NCBI GenBank assembly: GCA_003554605.1
Contig: PWGU01000070.1
Span: 1 to 45,015 of the forward strand
Source of the DNA: Halorubrum sp.
GTDB lineage: Archaea; Halobacteriota; Halobacteria; Halobacteriales; Haloferacaceae
Reading direction: 5' to 3'
DNA: 45,015 nt
Program-made: the position numbers and the translations under genes
Part shown: in pieces, positions 8,928 to 19,331 of the stretch
Layout: every line of letters starts with the position of its first letter
Numbering within the stretch: the first letter of the stretch is position 1
The notes under the pieces: model-generated
What the model was told of the DNA's origin: nothing
The model's database searches: none
What the model saw: only the letters and a program-made list of their open reading frames with translations

Positions 8928-10682
8928 ATGGTTTCGGCAGTCACACTCTCGTTGGATCTCGCGATCATCCTTCTGGCGGCGACGTTCGCGGGCTTCCTCG
9001 CGAGACGGACCGGGCAACCCACCATCATCGCCTACATCCTTGCGGGGGTGGTCGTCGGGCCGGTCGTCCTCGGGCTCGTCGAGGTGACCGAACTCACGGA
9101 GACCCTCTCGGAGTTGGGGCTCGCGTTCCTCCTTTTCCTGTTGGGGATCAAGATGCGGATCGACGAGATCAAACACGTCCTCGCGCCGATCATCAAGATC
9201 TCGCTCCCGCAGATGGCCGCCGTGGCGGCGGTCGGAGCCGGGGTCTCACTGGCATTGGGCTTCGGCCCGATCGAGTCGGTCATCATCGGCCTCGCCGTCA
9301 TGTACAGTTCGACGGCGGTCGTGATCAAGATGCTCACCGACCTGGACGAGGCGACCACGCTCCACGGCAAGATCGACGTCGGGGTCCTGCTGGTGCAGGA
9401 CGTCGTCGTCGTGATCCTGTTGGCGGTACTGGCTGCCGGCCGACCCGAGAGCGCAACGGAGGTCGCGACGACGTTGGCGATCGTCTTAGCGCTCGTGGCG
9501 CTCATTACCGTGGCCGCCCTCGCGGCGTCGAAATACGCGCTTCCACCGCTATTTCGTCGCATCGCCGACGACCGGCAGATCTTCTTCCTCGTCGCCATCT
9601 CGTGGGCGTTCCTCTTCGTCTTCGTTTCGGACAACATCAATGTCTTTCTGGCCCCGTTGGGGCTGCAGGCGTACCTCTCGATCGAGATGGGTGCCTTCCT
9701 CGCGGGAGTCGCCATCGCACAGTTGCCCTACAGCAAGGAGCTACAGGACCGGGTGAACCCGCTTACGGACCTGTTCGTGATGATCTTCTTCGCGTCGGTC
9801 GCGTTGTCGCTCGACGCGGGACAGCTGTTGTTCTACTGGCGGGAGGCCGTGATCGCGGCGGTCGTGTTGATGATCGGCAAGTTCGTGGTCTTTTTCACGC
9901 TGCTCAACTGGCAGCGGTTCGACCGCGAGACGACCTTCTTCGGGAGCTTATATATGATCCAGGTGAGCGAGTTCGGCGTCGTCGTCGGCGTCGCCGCCGT
10001 AGCCGGCGGGTTCATCGGCGTCGAGTTCCTCGGCTTTTTGACGCTGTTGGCGCTCATCACGATGAGCATCTCCGTCTACTTCTTCGCGTACGGTGAGGCC
10101 CTCTACGACCGGCTGGAGCCGACGCTCGAACGGTTCGAAGCCGACGAGACGTTCACCGAGCAGAAGCGGGACTATACCGACCACGCGGTCGTCGTCGGCT
10201 ACGACGGGGTGACACGGAACGCGCTCACGCTCCTTGCGGACCATTACCATGACCTCGTCGTGGTCGACCGACAGGCCGCCCACATCGAGGAGCTCACTGA
10301 AAACGGCTACGACGCGGTGTTCGGCGACCTCGCGAGCGGCTCCATTCGGAAGGACGTCGCGCTCAAGCGGGCCGACTTCGTCCTCTCGTCGTCCGATCAG
10401 TTGGAGATCGGCAAGGCGATCCTCCGGGAAACCGCAGCAGACACGACGGTCGTCCTTGAGGCGAAGACCGAGGAGGACGCCCGCCGGCTGTATGCTAACG
10501 GCGCGGATTACGTCATCCTCGGATCGGCCCTCTCGGCCGAACGGCTCGCCGATTACGTGCGAGCGCTGCTCGAGGAGCCGGGGACCTTCGAGGAGGCGAT
10601 CGATCGGGATACCGCGCTGCTGCGGGACGAGACGCCGTTTCCGGACGTTCACGAGCGGATAGTTGGTGATCTCGATGACTGA
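8928..10682 (+). CDS. CPA2 family monovalent cation:proton antiporter with TrkA-N (RCK) domain
   Basis: 584 aa; RRTGQPTIIAYILAGVVVGP, GLAFLLFLLGIKM; C-terminal Rossmann region AVVVGYDGVTRNALTLLADHYHDLVVVDRQ. Confidence 0.9.
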   Translation: MVSAVTLSLDLAIILLAATFAGFLARRTGQPTIIAYILAGVVVGPVVLGLVEVTELTETLSELGLAFLLFLLGIKMRIDEIKHVLAPIIKISLPQMAAVAAVGAGVSLALGFGPIESVIIGLAVMYSSTAVVIKMLTDLDEATTLHGKIDVGVLLVQDVVVVILLAVLAAGRPESATEVATTLAIVLALVALITVAALAASKYALPPLFRRIADDRQIFFLVAISWAFLFVFVSDNINVFLAPLGLQAYLSIEMGAFLAGVAIAQLPYSKELQDRVNPLTDLFVMIFFASVALSLDAGQLLFYWREAVIAAVVLMIGKFVVFFTLLNWQRFDRETTFFGSLYMIQVSEFGVVVGVAAVAGGFIGVEFLGFLTLLALITMSISVYFFAYGEALYDRLEPTLERFEADETFTEQKRDYTDHAVVVGYDGVTRNALTLLADHYHDLVVVDRQAAHIEELTENGYDAVFGDLASGSIRKDVALKRADFVLSSSDQLEIGKAILRETAADTTVVLEAKTEEDARRLYANGADYVILGSALSAERLADYVRALLEEPGTFEEAIDRDTALLRDETPFPDVHERIVGDLDD

Positions 10683-10732
10683 GCGGATCCCCGACGTTCC
10701 GCGGCCCGCATCCGTCGAGGGGGGTGATTCCG

Positions 10733-12412
10733 ATGTCTGAGATGCTCACCGCGGTGGCGATCATCTTCATCCTTGCGGGCCCGTTCCTCGTGGTCGCCAA
10801 CCAGTACGACCTGCCGGTCCCGCCGCTTCTCATCCTCGCCGGCGTGTTGGCGGGGTTCTTTATCCAGGAGGCGGTCGCCCTCGAACTCGCACAGTTCGGG
10901 ATCGCGCTCTTGGTGTTCACCTTCGGCGTCAGCATTCAGACGACCTCGATCGAGTCGGTGATCGCCGACAGCGAGGCAACCGCGTTCGCACAGATCCTCG
11001 TCGTCGGGGGGCTCGGTGCCGGATTCGGGCTCCTCGTCGGTCTTCCACCGGGTGAGACGCTCTTCCTCGGTGTCGCGGCCGCCCTCTCTTCGACCATCGT
11101 CGCGGCGTCACACATGCAGTTGGAGATCCGACGGAACCTCATCTACGGGCGGCTCGGTGAGTCGATCCAGTTCGTCCAGGACCTCTTCGCCGTCGTGTTT
11201 ATCCTCGTCGTGACGGCGGGAGTGGTGGAGCTTGACCCGATCGTCTTACAGATCGGCTATGGGGTCTGTTTCTTCATCGCGGCGGTGCTCGTCAACCGAT
11301 ATCTCTTCGATGCGGTCGGTCGGCTCGCCGATGGGTCCGACGAACTGCTTATCATCGGGGTGGTCTCGCTGCTCGTCCTCTTCATCGGCGCCGCGGCGGC
11401 CGTCGGCGTGCCGGTCGTCGTCGGGGCGTTCGCGGCCGGGCTTGCGGTTCGTCACGACCGGACGCAGTATCTCGGGCTCTTCAACGGGTTGGAGGCGATC
11501 AAGGACTTCTTCGTCGCCATCTTCTTCGTCGTCGTCGGCGCGCTCGTCGTGCTTCCGTTCGTCGAGATCGGGGTCGCCGACTCGGTCGAGAAGCTGGTGT
11601 TGGTCGCCGGGCTCGTCGTATTGACGGTTATCCTCAAGCCCGCGGTGACGATCGCCATCCTGATCTATCGGGGCTACGAGGCGCGGGCGGCAACGTTGAC
11701 CGGGCTGAACACGGATCAGATCAGCGAGTTCTCGCTGATCATCGCCATCGAGGCGCTGTTGATCGGGATGCTCACCCAGGCGGTCTTCGACGCCATCGTT
11801 CTCGCGGCCGCGGTGACGATGATCACCTCGACGGTGACCCAACGGTACAACGAACGGATCTACCGGGGGCTCAGCGCTCGTGGGATCGTCTCCGGCCGCC
11901 ACGACAAGATCGACGAACAAAGCGAGGTACCCGACGACATCACCGATCACGTGATCGTTCTCGGATACAGCCGAACCGGCAAACGGATCGTTGAGACGCT
12001 CGAGGAACTCGACCGATCGTACGTCGTCATCGAGACCGATCCCGACCTACACGAGGCTGTCCGAGTACACTGTGAGTCGTACGTCCTTGCCGACGCGATG
12101 GAGCCGTATACCTGGGAAAAAGCGCGCGCGGAGGAGGCGCGGGCCGTAGTCTCGGTGACGATTTTGCCCGTCGTCTCCCGCCGAGTGCTCGACCTCGGGC
12201 TTGACGCGACGATCGTTCTCCGTGCGGAGACCGAACACGAGGCGCTGGATCTGCTGGATCGGGGGTCGACCTACGTCGCAGTCCCGGACCTCCTCGCCGG
12301 CGAGGAGTTGATCGTCCGGCTGGAGCGGGTCCTTTCGGGCGAGATGACGCCGGGCGGGTTGCGGTCGACGGGGTGGGCGGAGCTGGAGAACGAGGACGTC
12401 GGGGCCGATTGA
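10733..12412 (+). CDS. CPA2 family monovalent cation:proton antiporter with TrkA-N (RCK) domain (second paralogue)
   Basis: LPVPPLLILAGVLAGF, FGIALLVFTFGVSI; C-terminal HVIVLGYSRTGKRIVETLEELDRSYVVIETDPD. ATG 10733 preferred over GTG 10724. Confidence 0.9.
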   Translation: MSEMLTAVAIIFILAGPFLVVANQYDLPVPPLLILAGVLAGFFIQEAVALELAQFGIALLVFTFGVSIQTTSIESVIADSEATAFAQILVVGGLGAGFGLLVGLPPGETLFLGVAAALSSTIVAASHMQLEIRRNLIYGRLGESIQFVQDLFAVVFILVVTAGVVELDPIVLQIGYGVCFFIAAVLVNRYLFDAVGRLADGSDELLIIGVVSLLVLFIGAAAAVGVPVVVGAFAAGLAVRHDRTQYLGLFNGLEAIKDFFVAIFFVVVGALVVLPFVEIGVADSVEKLVLVAGLVVLTVILKPAVTIAILIYRGYEARAATLTGLNTDQISEFSLIIAIEALLIGMLTQAVFDAIVLAAAVTMITSTVTQRYNERIYRGLSARGIVSGRHDKIDEQSEVPDDITDHVIVLGYSRTGKRIVETLEELDRSYVVIETDPDLHEAVRVHCESYVLADAMEPYTWEKARAEEARAVVSVTILPVVSRRVLDLGLDATIVLRAETEHEALDLLDRGSTYVAVPDLLAGEELIVRLERVLSGEMTPGGLRSTGWAELENEDVGAD

Positions 12413-12495
12413 CGCCACTTGAACGGTCGTACGCGTCCCACCGCCTGAACGGTCGATGGGTCCTGAAGCCGCTGGGTTTATAGTCCGTGCTGTGA

Positions 12496-12840
<345 letters not shown>

Positions 12841-13043
12841 GCGAAGTCGCTCATCGATACCTCCTCGAAAAGCGGTTCGTCCGCTCCGCTACCATCCCCG
12901 CTCCGAGAACCGCCACCGATCCGTCCCGGCGGGACCTTTCATCCGCTATCGTGGCGACCCGGCAGCGGACATATTCGCAGCTCTTGTATGCTAAATTAAC
13001 TCATCCAAAACGAATTTATCCCGATGGATCGACGGTTCACTAA

Positions 13044-14504
13044 ATGGGGATCCTCGACGTCTCCCCGGAGGAGATCACGGGGGGAGCAATAGCGCCGGCG
13101 CTGGTGGCGCTGGCGCTCCCGCTTTTAGCACAGAACCTCGTTCACGTCCTCAACCAACTCGTCGATACCTTCTGGCTCGGACGCGTCGGCGAGGCTGAGG
13201 TGGCCGCCGTCGGGCTCAACTTCCCGCTTTTGGCGGTGATGTTCGGAGTGACCGCAACGGCGACCGTCGGCACGCATATCCTCGTCGCCCAGCGGGTCGG
13301 TGCCGACGATGCGTCCGGGGCCCGTCGGATGACCGTCAACGGTACCCTGTTGGCGCTCGGCCTCGCTCTCGTCCTGCTCGCCATCGTCGTCGTTGCCGGC
13401 GACTGGATCACCCATACGCTCTCCGGCCCCGAGGTCGGGCCGCTGGCTGCCGCGTACCTGGGTATCTTCGCGCTCTTTTTGCCGTTTGGGACCGCAAGCG
13501 ACGCAATCGAAGGCGGGTTCGTCGGATGGGGGGATACCCGTGCGGCCCTCTATATCAACCTGGTTGCCGTCGGGGTCAACATTGCGCTCGATCCGTTTCT
13601 CATCCTCGGGTGGGGGCCGTTCCCCGCGCTCGGCGTCGAAGGCGCGGCGCTCGCGACCGGTATCGGCTACGCCTGCGCCTTCGCGACCGGCCTCGTGCTC
13701 GCTACGGGGCGGCGCGATTCATTGCGGCTCTCCCGACGGGATCTCTCCTTGTCGGTCGCCGACCAGCGTGAACTCGTCGACATCGGCGCACCCGTCTCCG
13801 GGCAGCAGCTCGCCGGCCAGTCCGCTCGCGTGGCCATTATCGGCGTCGTCGCGACCGTCGGCGGCGCTGCCGGGCTCGCCGCCTATACCGTCGGCGCTCG
13901 GGTCGCCACCATCGCGTTCGTGCCGGCCGCCGGCTTCGGACAGGCCGCCCAGTCGATGGTGGGACAGAACCTCGGTGCCGACCGTCCCGACCGCGCCCAC
14001 GGCACCATCAGCGTTGGCGTCGCCATGGCCGGCGGGGCACTCTTCGTCGTCGGCGCGATCCAGTGGCTCATCCCGGGGCTGCTCACGGACGTCTTCGTGC
14101 CGACGCTGACCGAGGCCGGCCGCGTGCTCACCGTCGATTATCTCGAGATCCTCGCGTACAGCTATTGGGCGATGGGCGTCTCGGCCGTGCTATTGGCCGC
14201 ATTCAACGGTGCGTCCCGAACCCGGACGGGCTTCGTCATCGATCTCATCAAATACTGGGGGATCCGCATTCCCGCCGCCATCGCCGCGCTCCCGGCCGCC
14301 GCCGTCGTGATCTGGGGTATCCCCCTTGGCGGACTCGGATTCGGCGTCCACGCCGTCTTTTGGGCGGTCACCATCTCGAACGTGCTCACCGCGGTTGGGG
14401 TGGGGATCTACTACCACTTCCGTCACGACCGAATGTTCCACAACGCCGCCATGGATGCCGCCGACGCGACCGCCGAGGAGGGTACTGAGACGGCCGCCGA
14501 TTGA
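13044..14504 (+). CDS. MATE family efflux transporter
   Basis: 486 aa, 12-TM pattern; ALPLLAQNLVHVLNQLVDTFWLGRVGEAEVAAVGLNFP and GAAGLAAYTVGARVATIAFVPAAGFGQAAQSMVGQNLGA. Confidence 0.93.
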   Translation: MGILDVSPEEITGGAIAPALVALALPLLAQNLVHVLNQLVDTFWLGRVGEAEVAAVGLNFPLLAVMFGVTATATVGTHILVAQRVGADDASGARRMTVNGTLLALGLALVLLAIVVVAGDWITHTLSGPEVGPLAAAYLGIFALFLPFGTASDAIEGGFVGWGDTRAALYINLVAVGVNIALDPFLILGWGPFPALGVEGAALATGIGYACAFATGLVLATGRRDSLRLSRRDLSLSVADQRELVDIGAPVSGQQLAGQSARVAIIGVVATVGGAAGLAAYTVGARVATIAFVPAAGFGQAAQSMVGQNLGADRPDRAHGTISVGVAMAGGALFVVGAIQWLIPGLLTDVFVPTLTEAGRVLTVDYLEILAYSYWAMGVSAVLLAAFNGASRTRTGFVIDLIKYWGIRIPAAIAALPAAAVVIWGIPLGGLGFGVHAVFWAVTISNVLTAVGVGIYYHFRHDRMFHNAAMDAADATAEEGTETAAD

Positions 14505-14621
14505 CCCGGTTCGGGCGGCCAGGAGCCGTCGGGGCCTCAGCCACGGGATGCCGGTCACTCGGCGGCCCTACACAAACATCTATTAGGAACCGTGATAATC
14601 CGCCCGTGAGGAAAGATAGCT

Positions 14622-15497
14622 ATGAACACGCTTGTACTGACCAAAGGTGTCCCTGACTTCCGTGAGGGGAAGGTCTCCTTCGATGAGGACGGCCACCTGG
14701 AACGGGGAAAGACGCCGACGGTCATGAATCCGAACGACAAGGTCGCACTCCAGGCCGCCCTTCAGGAGAAGGTTCGTCACGGCGGGACCGTCTCGCTCAT
14801 GAGCATGGGTCCGCCGGGGTATAAGGAGGTGTTACGGGAGGGGATGCGTGAGGTCTACGCCGATGACCTCTACCTGCTTTCCGACCGGGAAATGGCGGCG
14901 GCCGACACGTGGGCGACGGCGATGACGGTGACGACGGGGATCGCCACCCTCGAGGAATCACCGGACCTCATCGTCGCGGGCTTTAAAACGGCGGACGGGG
15001 AGACCGGACACACCGGCCCACAGACAATGTGGTGTCATCACATGAACGATCGGCTCCCGGACCGTCCCCTGCTCACGCACGTCGTCGCGCTCGACATCGA
15101 CATGGAGGAGGGTCGGCTTCGCGCGAAACGACTCGTCTCGGGGGACGTCGACGAGATCGAGACGGTCGAGACCGATCTGCCGGCGTTCGTCGTGATGGAC
15201 CCGGAGTTCGAGCCGAGCTACCGGAAGGCGGACCATCGGCTCCGATATAAAGACCTTCGCGAGGAGACGAAAGCGCGGGCCGAGGCGTTCGAGGATCACC
15301 TCACGATGTGGAACCACGAGGATCTCAACCTCGATCCCGACTTCATCGGCCTCGACGGGTCGCCGACGATCGTCGCCGGCGTCGATCCGATCCCGAAGGG
15401 ACCGGCCGAGCGGGAGGCAACGCCGGTCTCGCCGGACGACGACGAGGCGATGAACGAGGTGCTCGGCGAGCTCACGCCGTTCGCTGGAGGTGACTGA
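14622..15497 (+). CDS. etfB: Electron transfer flavoprotein beta subunit
   Basis: EtfB-like fold (MNPNDKVALQAALQEK; DLIVAGFKTADGETGHTGPQTM); followed by etfA and fixC. Confidence 0.92.
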   Translation: MNTLVLTKGVPDFREGKVSFDEDGHLERGKTPTVMNPNDKVALQAALQEKVRHGGTVSLMSMGPPGYKEVLREGMREVYADDLYLLSDREMAAADTWATAMTVTTGIATLEESPDLIVAGFKTADGETGHTGPQTMWCHHMNDRLPDRPLLTHVVALDIDMEEGRLRAKRLVSGDVDEIETVETDLPAFVVMDPEFEPSYRKADHRLRYKDLREETKARAEAFEDHLTMWNHEDLNLDPDFIGLDGSPTIVAGVDPIPKGPAEREATPVSPDDDEAMNEVLGELTPFAGGD

Positions 15498-15499
15498 TC

Positions 15500-17149
15500 A
15501 TGGTCGAGATCGACCCCACCGACCACGAGATCGCCGAGCTCGGCCCGAAAGTCAACGGGATCGACGACGCCGACGAGCTCCGGGAGATGCTCGACCTTGA
15601 GGCGGCCGGCGAGGACCGCGCCCCGGTGAAGACGCTCATCGAGAGCCGTCTCGAGAAGCTGGAGGCCGACGACGAGGAGGTCGATCCAGAGACGGTCGAC
15701 CTCACCGAGCTCTCCATCGCGGACGTCGCCAACATGGTCCGGGGTGTCGACGACGGCGACGTCCTCCGTGATCTACTGGAACGCGAGAAGGCGGGCGAGA
15801 ACCGAACGGGGGCGATCACCCAGATCGAAAACCGGATCGAGTCGGTCGAGGGAACCGACGAGGGCGATGGGGAAGCCGTGGAGTACGTGCCGCCCGAGGA
15901 GAAACACCCGGACCTCGACCATCCCACCGCGGACAAACAGTACGTCGAGGGCGTCTCCGGGGAGACCTACCGCGACATGTGGGTGTACTGTGAGACCCAA
16001 CAGGGCGAGCTGATCGAGGTCTCAAAGGAGATGCTCGGCCGCGCTCGCGAGATGATGGACGAATACAACAGCGAGGACGGCTACGGGGGCGACGAGGAGG
16101 GGAACCCAGAGGACGTCGTCGCCGTGCTCATCGGTGACGGCGTCGATGAGCTCGCCGAGGAGGCGATCGCCTACGGGGCCGACCGCGTGGTCTATCACAA
16201 CGATCCGCGCCTGGAGCGGTTCCGACACAAGCCGTACACGGAGCTGTACGTCCACATGTGCCGGGATTTCGAGGCGGAGTGGCGCGACTATCACGAGCCG
16301 CGATACAACGTCTTCCCGGCGACCAACAACGGTCGGGACCTCTCGGCGCTCGTGCAGGGTGAACTCGACTCGGGGCTCGCCTCGGACTGTTCGGACCTCT
16401 ACATCGATGACGCGATGATCTCCAACCCGGCGAAGACCGGCAAGCCGGGCGACAGCGTGGAGTTCGAACGGGTCCTCCACATGCCCCGGCCGGACTTCTC
16501 CGGGTTCGAGTACTCCACCATCCTCTGTATCGACAAGCCCCATCGCGACTTCCACCCACAGGGTGCGAGCGTGATCCCCGGCGCGTTCGAGGCCCCGGAT
16601 CCGGACCCCGAACGCGAGGGCGAGGTTGTCGAACACGACATCGACCTCCCGGATGAGTGGTTCCAGGTCGAGATCGTCGACCACGACACGCTTTCGGGCG
16701 GCGTCGACCTCACGGGCCGGGAGGTGATCGTCGCGCTCGGTCGCGGTATCGGCGAGGACCCAACCCGGGGGATCGAACTCGGCGTGGAACTCGTCGATGC
16801 GTTCGACGACGCGGACCTCGGGCTGTCACGCGGCGTCATCACGGCGTCGTACGTGTTCGATGGCCACGTCGAGGACTACGTCACCGAGGAGCGACAGATC
16901 GGCGAGTCCGGACAGGCGGTCGAACCCGACGTGTACATCGCCGCCGGCATCTCCGGGGCGGTCCAGCACAAGGTCGGGATGGACGACTCCGAGGTGATCA
17001 TCGCGATCAACGAGGACCCGGACGCCGACATCCGGGACTTCTCCGATTACTACATCGAGGGGAACCTCTTCGAGGTGCTCCCGAGGCTGACGGAGGCGGT
17101 AGAACAGGGCGGGTCGATCGAGGCGGTGACGGGGGCGAGCGATGACTGA
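15500..17149 (+). CDS. etfA: Electron transfer flavoprotein alpha subunit with N-terminal duplicated helical domain
   Basis: C-terminal FAD domain (LTGREVIVALGRGIGEDPTRGIELGVELVDAF; YIAAGISGAVQHKVGMDDSEVIIAINEDPDADI); long N-terminal extension with two similar segments. Confidence 0.93.
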   Translation: MVEIDPTDHEIAELGPKVNGIDDADELREMLDLEAAGEDRAPVKTLIESRLEKLEADDEEVDPETVDLTELSIADVANMVRGVDDGDVLRDLLEREKAGENRTGAITQIENRIESVEGTDEGDGEAVEYVPPEEKHPDLDHPTADKQYVEGVSGETYRDMWVYCETQQGELIEVSKEMLGRAREMMDEYNSEDGYGGDEEGNPEDVVAVLIGDGVDELAEEAIAYGADRVVYHNDPRLERFRHKPYTELYVHMCRDFEAEWRDYHEPRYNVFPATNNGRDLSALVQGELDSGLASDCSDLYIDDAMISNPAKTGKPGDSVEFERVLHMPRPDFSGFEYSTILCIDKPHRDFHPQGASVIPGAFEAPDPDPEREGEVVEHDIDLPDEWFQVEIVDHDTLSGGVDLTGREVIVALGRGIGEDPTRGIELGVELVDAFDDADLGLSRGVITASYVFDGHVEDYVTEERQIGESGQAVEPDVYIAAGISGAVQHKVGMDDSEVIIAINEDPDADIRDFSDYYIEGNLFEVLPRLTEAVEQGGSIEAVTGASDD

Positions 17150-18806
17150 CGAATACGAACACTACGAGGCGATCGTCGTCGGGGCGGGTCCCGGCGGCGC
17201 GGCGGCGGCGGCAGCATTGGCACGGCAGGGCGTCGAGACGCTCGTGTTGGAGCGCGGGGTCGACGCCGGTTCGAAGAACGTCTCCGGCGGGCTCATCTAC
17301 GCGGAGGAGTCGGCACCGTACACCATCGACGACCTCTTCCCGGCGTTCCGCGAGGAGGCGGCGGAGCGACCGATCGACGAGTACCTGATCCACAACATCG
17401 CCGGGGACAAGGTGAAAACGTTCGATCTGGACCGGATCCACCATCACGATACGGACTGGTGTGACGCGGTGCTCCGGCGACGGATGGATTCCTGGCTCGC
17501 CGAGCGCGTTCACGAGCTCACCCGCGAGACTGGCGGCGGGCTGTTGACGGAGGTCCGGGTCAACGGGCTGTTGCGCGAGGACGGCGAGATCGTCGGCGTC
17601 ACCTGCGATGAGCTCGATCCGATAAAAGCGGACCTGATCGTCGCCGCCGACGGGGTCAACTCGGAGTTGGCGCGGGACGCCGGGTTGATGAACTGGGACG
17701 AGCCGGAGGACTGGTTCCAAGGCGTGAAGGCGGTCGTCGAGATGGAACCCGAGGTCATCGACGAGCGGTTCGGACTCGACGGCGAGCCGGGAGCCGCTCA
17801 CCTCTTTTCGGGCGACCTCTTCGAGACCGTCCGCGGCGGCGGGTTCCTCTACACCAACACCGACTCGCTGTCGATCGGCACGGTGTTCCACCTCGATTCA
17901 CTGGCGGCCGAGCGGGCGGAGCCCCACGAATTGTTGAACGCGCTTCTCACCCATCCGCTGCTCGATCAGTGGCTTCAGGGGGAATACGAGGAGCGTGAAT
18001 ATGCCGCAAAGCTGGTGCCGGATTCGAAGAAGGTCGCACATCCGTCGCCACATCAGGGGCGACTGCTGCTCGTCGGCGACGCAGGCGGACAGATGCAGGC
18101 GCAGGGGCCGATCATCAAGGGGATGAACCATGCCGTCACGGCGGGTGGACTCGCGGCCGAGGCGTACGCGGACGCGAAGACCCGTGGGGACCCCGCGAAG
18201 GCCGGAGAGCTGTACGAACGGAAACTCAACTCGGAGGGCGTGATGGATCAGCTCCGGCCGAGCCGCTACCGCGCGACGCGGGCCATCTCGGAGAGCGGCG
18301 TGGTGACCGGCGTCGGCAGCACGCTGCTCAACTCACCCGTCGGATCGGCGGGGCTCAAAGCGCTCGGCGGCGTCGCCGAACGGGCCTTTAACTCCCCGTT
18401 CCTGTTGGGGATGGTGCCTGACAGCCGGATGTCGTACGTCGAGATCCCGATCCGGATCGCCGAGGTGCTCGGCGAACCGATCGAGGGCGAGGGAGGGACC
18501 ATCGAGCCCCCGAAACTCGCCGACCGGATCGGCGATCTCACCTACGATGTCGGCGACCCACACATCGAACTGATCGACGACAGCTACGCCGCGAGCGGGA
18601 CCGCGGTCACCGCCTGCCCCGTGAGCGCCGAAGGGTTCGGCGGCGGCTGTTACCGCGATGAACGGGTGAAAACGAACGGCGAGGAGAAGCACCTGGTCAG
18701 TCTCGACACCCAGCCCTGTATCGAGTGTGGAACCTGTGCGGTCGTCGCCGACACCCACTGGGAGCATCCGAGCGGCGGCAAGGGTGTCGAGTACAAACGG
18801 GGGTGA
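17142..18806 (+). CDS. ETF-quinone oxidoreductase-like flavoprotein with fused FixX-type ferredoxin (FixCX)
   Basis: N-terminal YEAIVVGAGPGGAAAAAALARQG; C-terminal CPVSAEGFGGGCYRDE...CIECGTCAVVADTHWEHPSGGKGVEY. Confidence 0.92.
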   Translation: MTDEYEHYEAIVVGAGPGGAAAAAALARQGVETLVLERGVDAGSKNVSGGLIYAEESAPYTIDDLFPAFREEAAERPIDEYLIHNIAGDKVKTFDLDRIHHHDTDWCDAVLRRRMDSWLAERVHELTRETGGGLLTEVRVNGLLREDGEIVGVTCDELDPIKADLIVAADGVNSELARDAGLMNWDEPEDWFQGVKAVVEMEPEVIDERFGLDGEPGAAHLFSGDLFETVRGGGFLYTNTDSLSIGTVFHLDSLAAERAEPHELLNALLTHPLLDQWLQGEYEEREYAAKLVPDSKKVAHPSPHQGRLLLVGDAGGQMQAQGPIIKGMNHAVTAGGLAAEAYADAKTRGDPAKAGELYERKLNSEGVMDQLRPSRYRATRAISESGVVTGVGSTLLNSPVGSAGLKALGGVAERAFNSPFLLGMVPDSRMSYVEIPIRIAEVLGEPIEGEGGTIEPPKLADRIGDLTYDVGDPHIELIDDSYAASGTAVTACPVSAEGFGGGCYRDERVKTNGEEKHLVSLDTQPCIECGTCAVVADTHWEHPSGGKGVEYKRG

Positions 18807-18812
18807 ACGCCC

Positions 18813-19259
18813 GTGACCGGCCGTGATGTCGCGGCAGATCGCCACGGGGCGGCGTCGGCGTTTGCCGACCGCATCGCGTCACTCGCGGCGCAGGCGGCCG
18901 CCACCCGCGAACGGTTCGACCCGAGTGCGTTGGACGGACAGGACGTCGAGGCGGTCGAACTCGCCGGTGCGTCCGTCACCGATACCGAGGAGGCGGCGCT
19001 CGTCGCCGCCCGGGACGGGCTCGGGCCGGTCGTGGGGCTGTACGTCGAGGCCCGGACCGCGGCCGAGCCCGTCCGGTTTTCGGCGACGGAGTTGCGACAG
19101 CTCCATGCCGCCACCAGCGACTGGCTCGCCCTGTATGCCCGGTGTCACGGCGTCGAGACGGACCCCGATGTCACGGTTCGGGAGGCCGCCGAGGCGCTCG
19201 TCGCCACCCACGACATCACCGACGTCGCCGCGTTGTTGACGGGGCTGCACCGCCGCTAG
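18813..19259 (+). CDS. Hypothetical protein of the etf cluster
   Basis: 148-aa GTG-start ORF, 6 nt after fixC; no recognised family. Confidence 0.6.
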   Translation: MTGRDVAADRHGAASAFADRIASLAAQAAATRERFDPSALDGQDVEAVELAGASVTDTEEAALVAARDGLGPVVGLYVEARTAAEPVRFSATELRQLHAATSDWLALYARCHGVETDPDVTVREAAEALVATHDITDVAALLTGLHRR

Positions 19260-19331
19260 GCCGCCGCCGGACCCTCAAGCGACGAAGTCACATGGTAAAT
19301 CATTAAGTATTGGTGAGTGGTATTGTCTACC

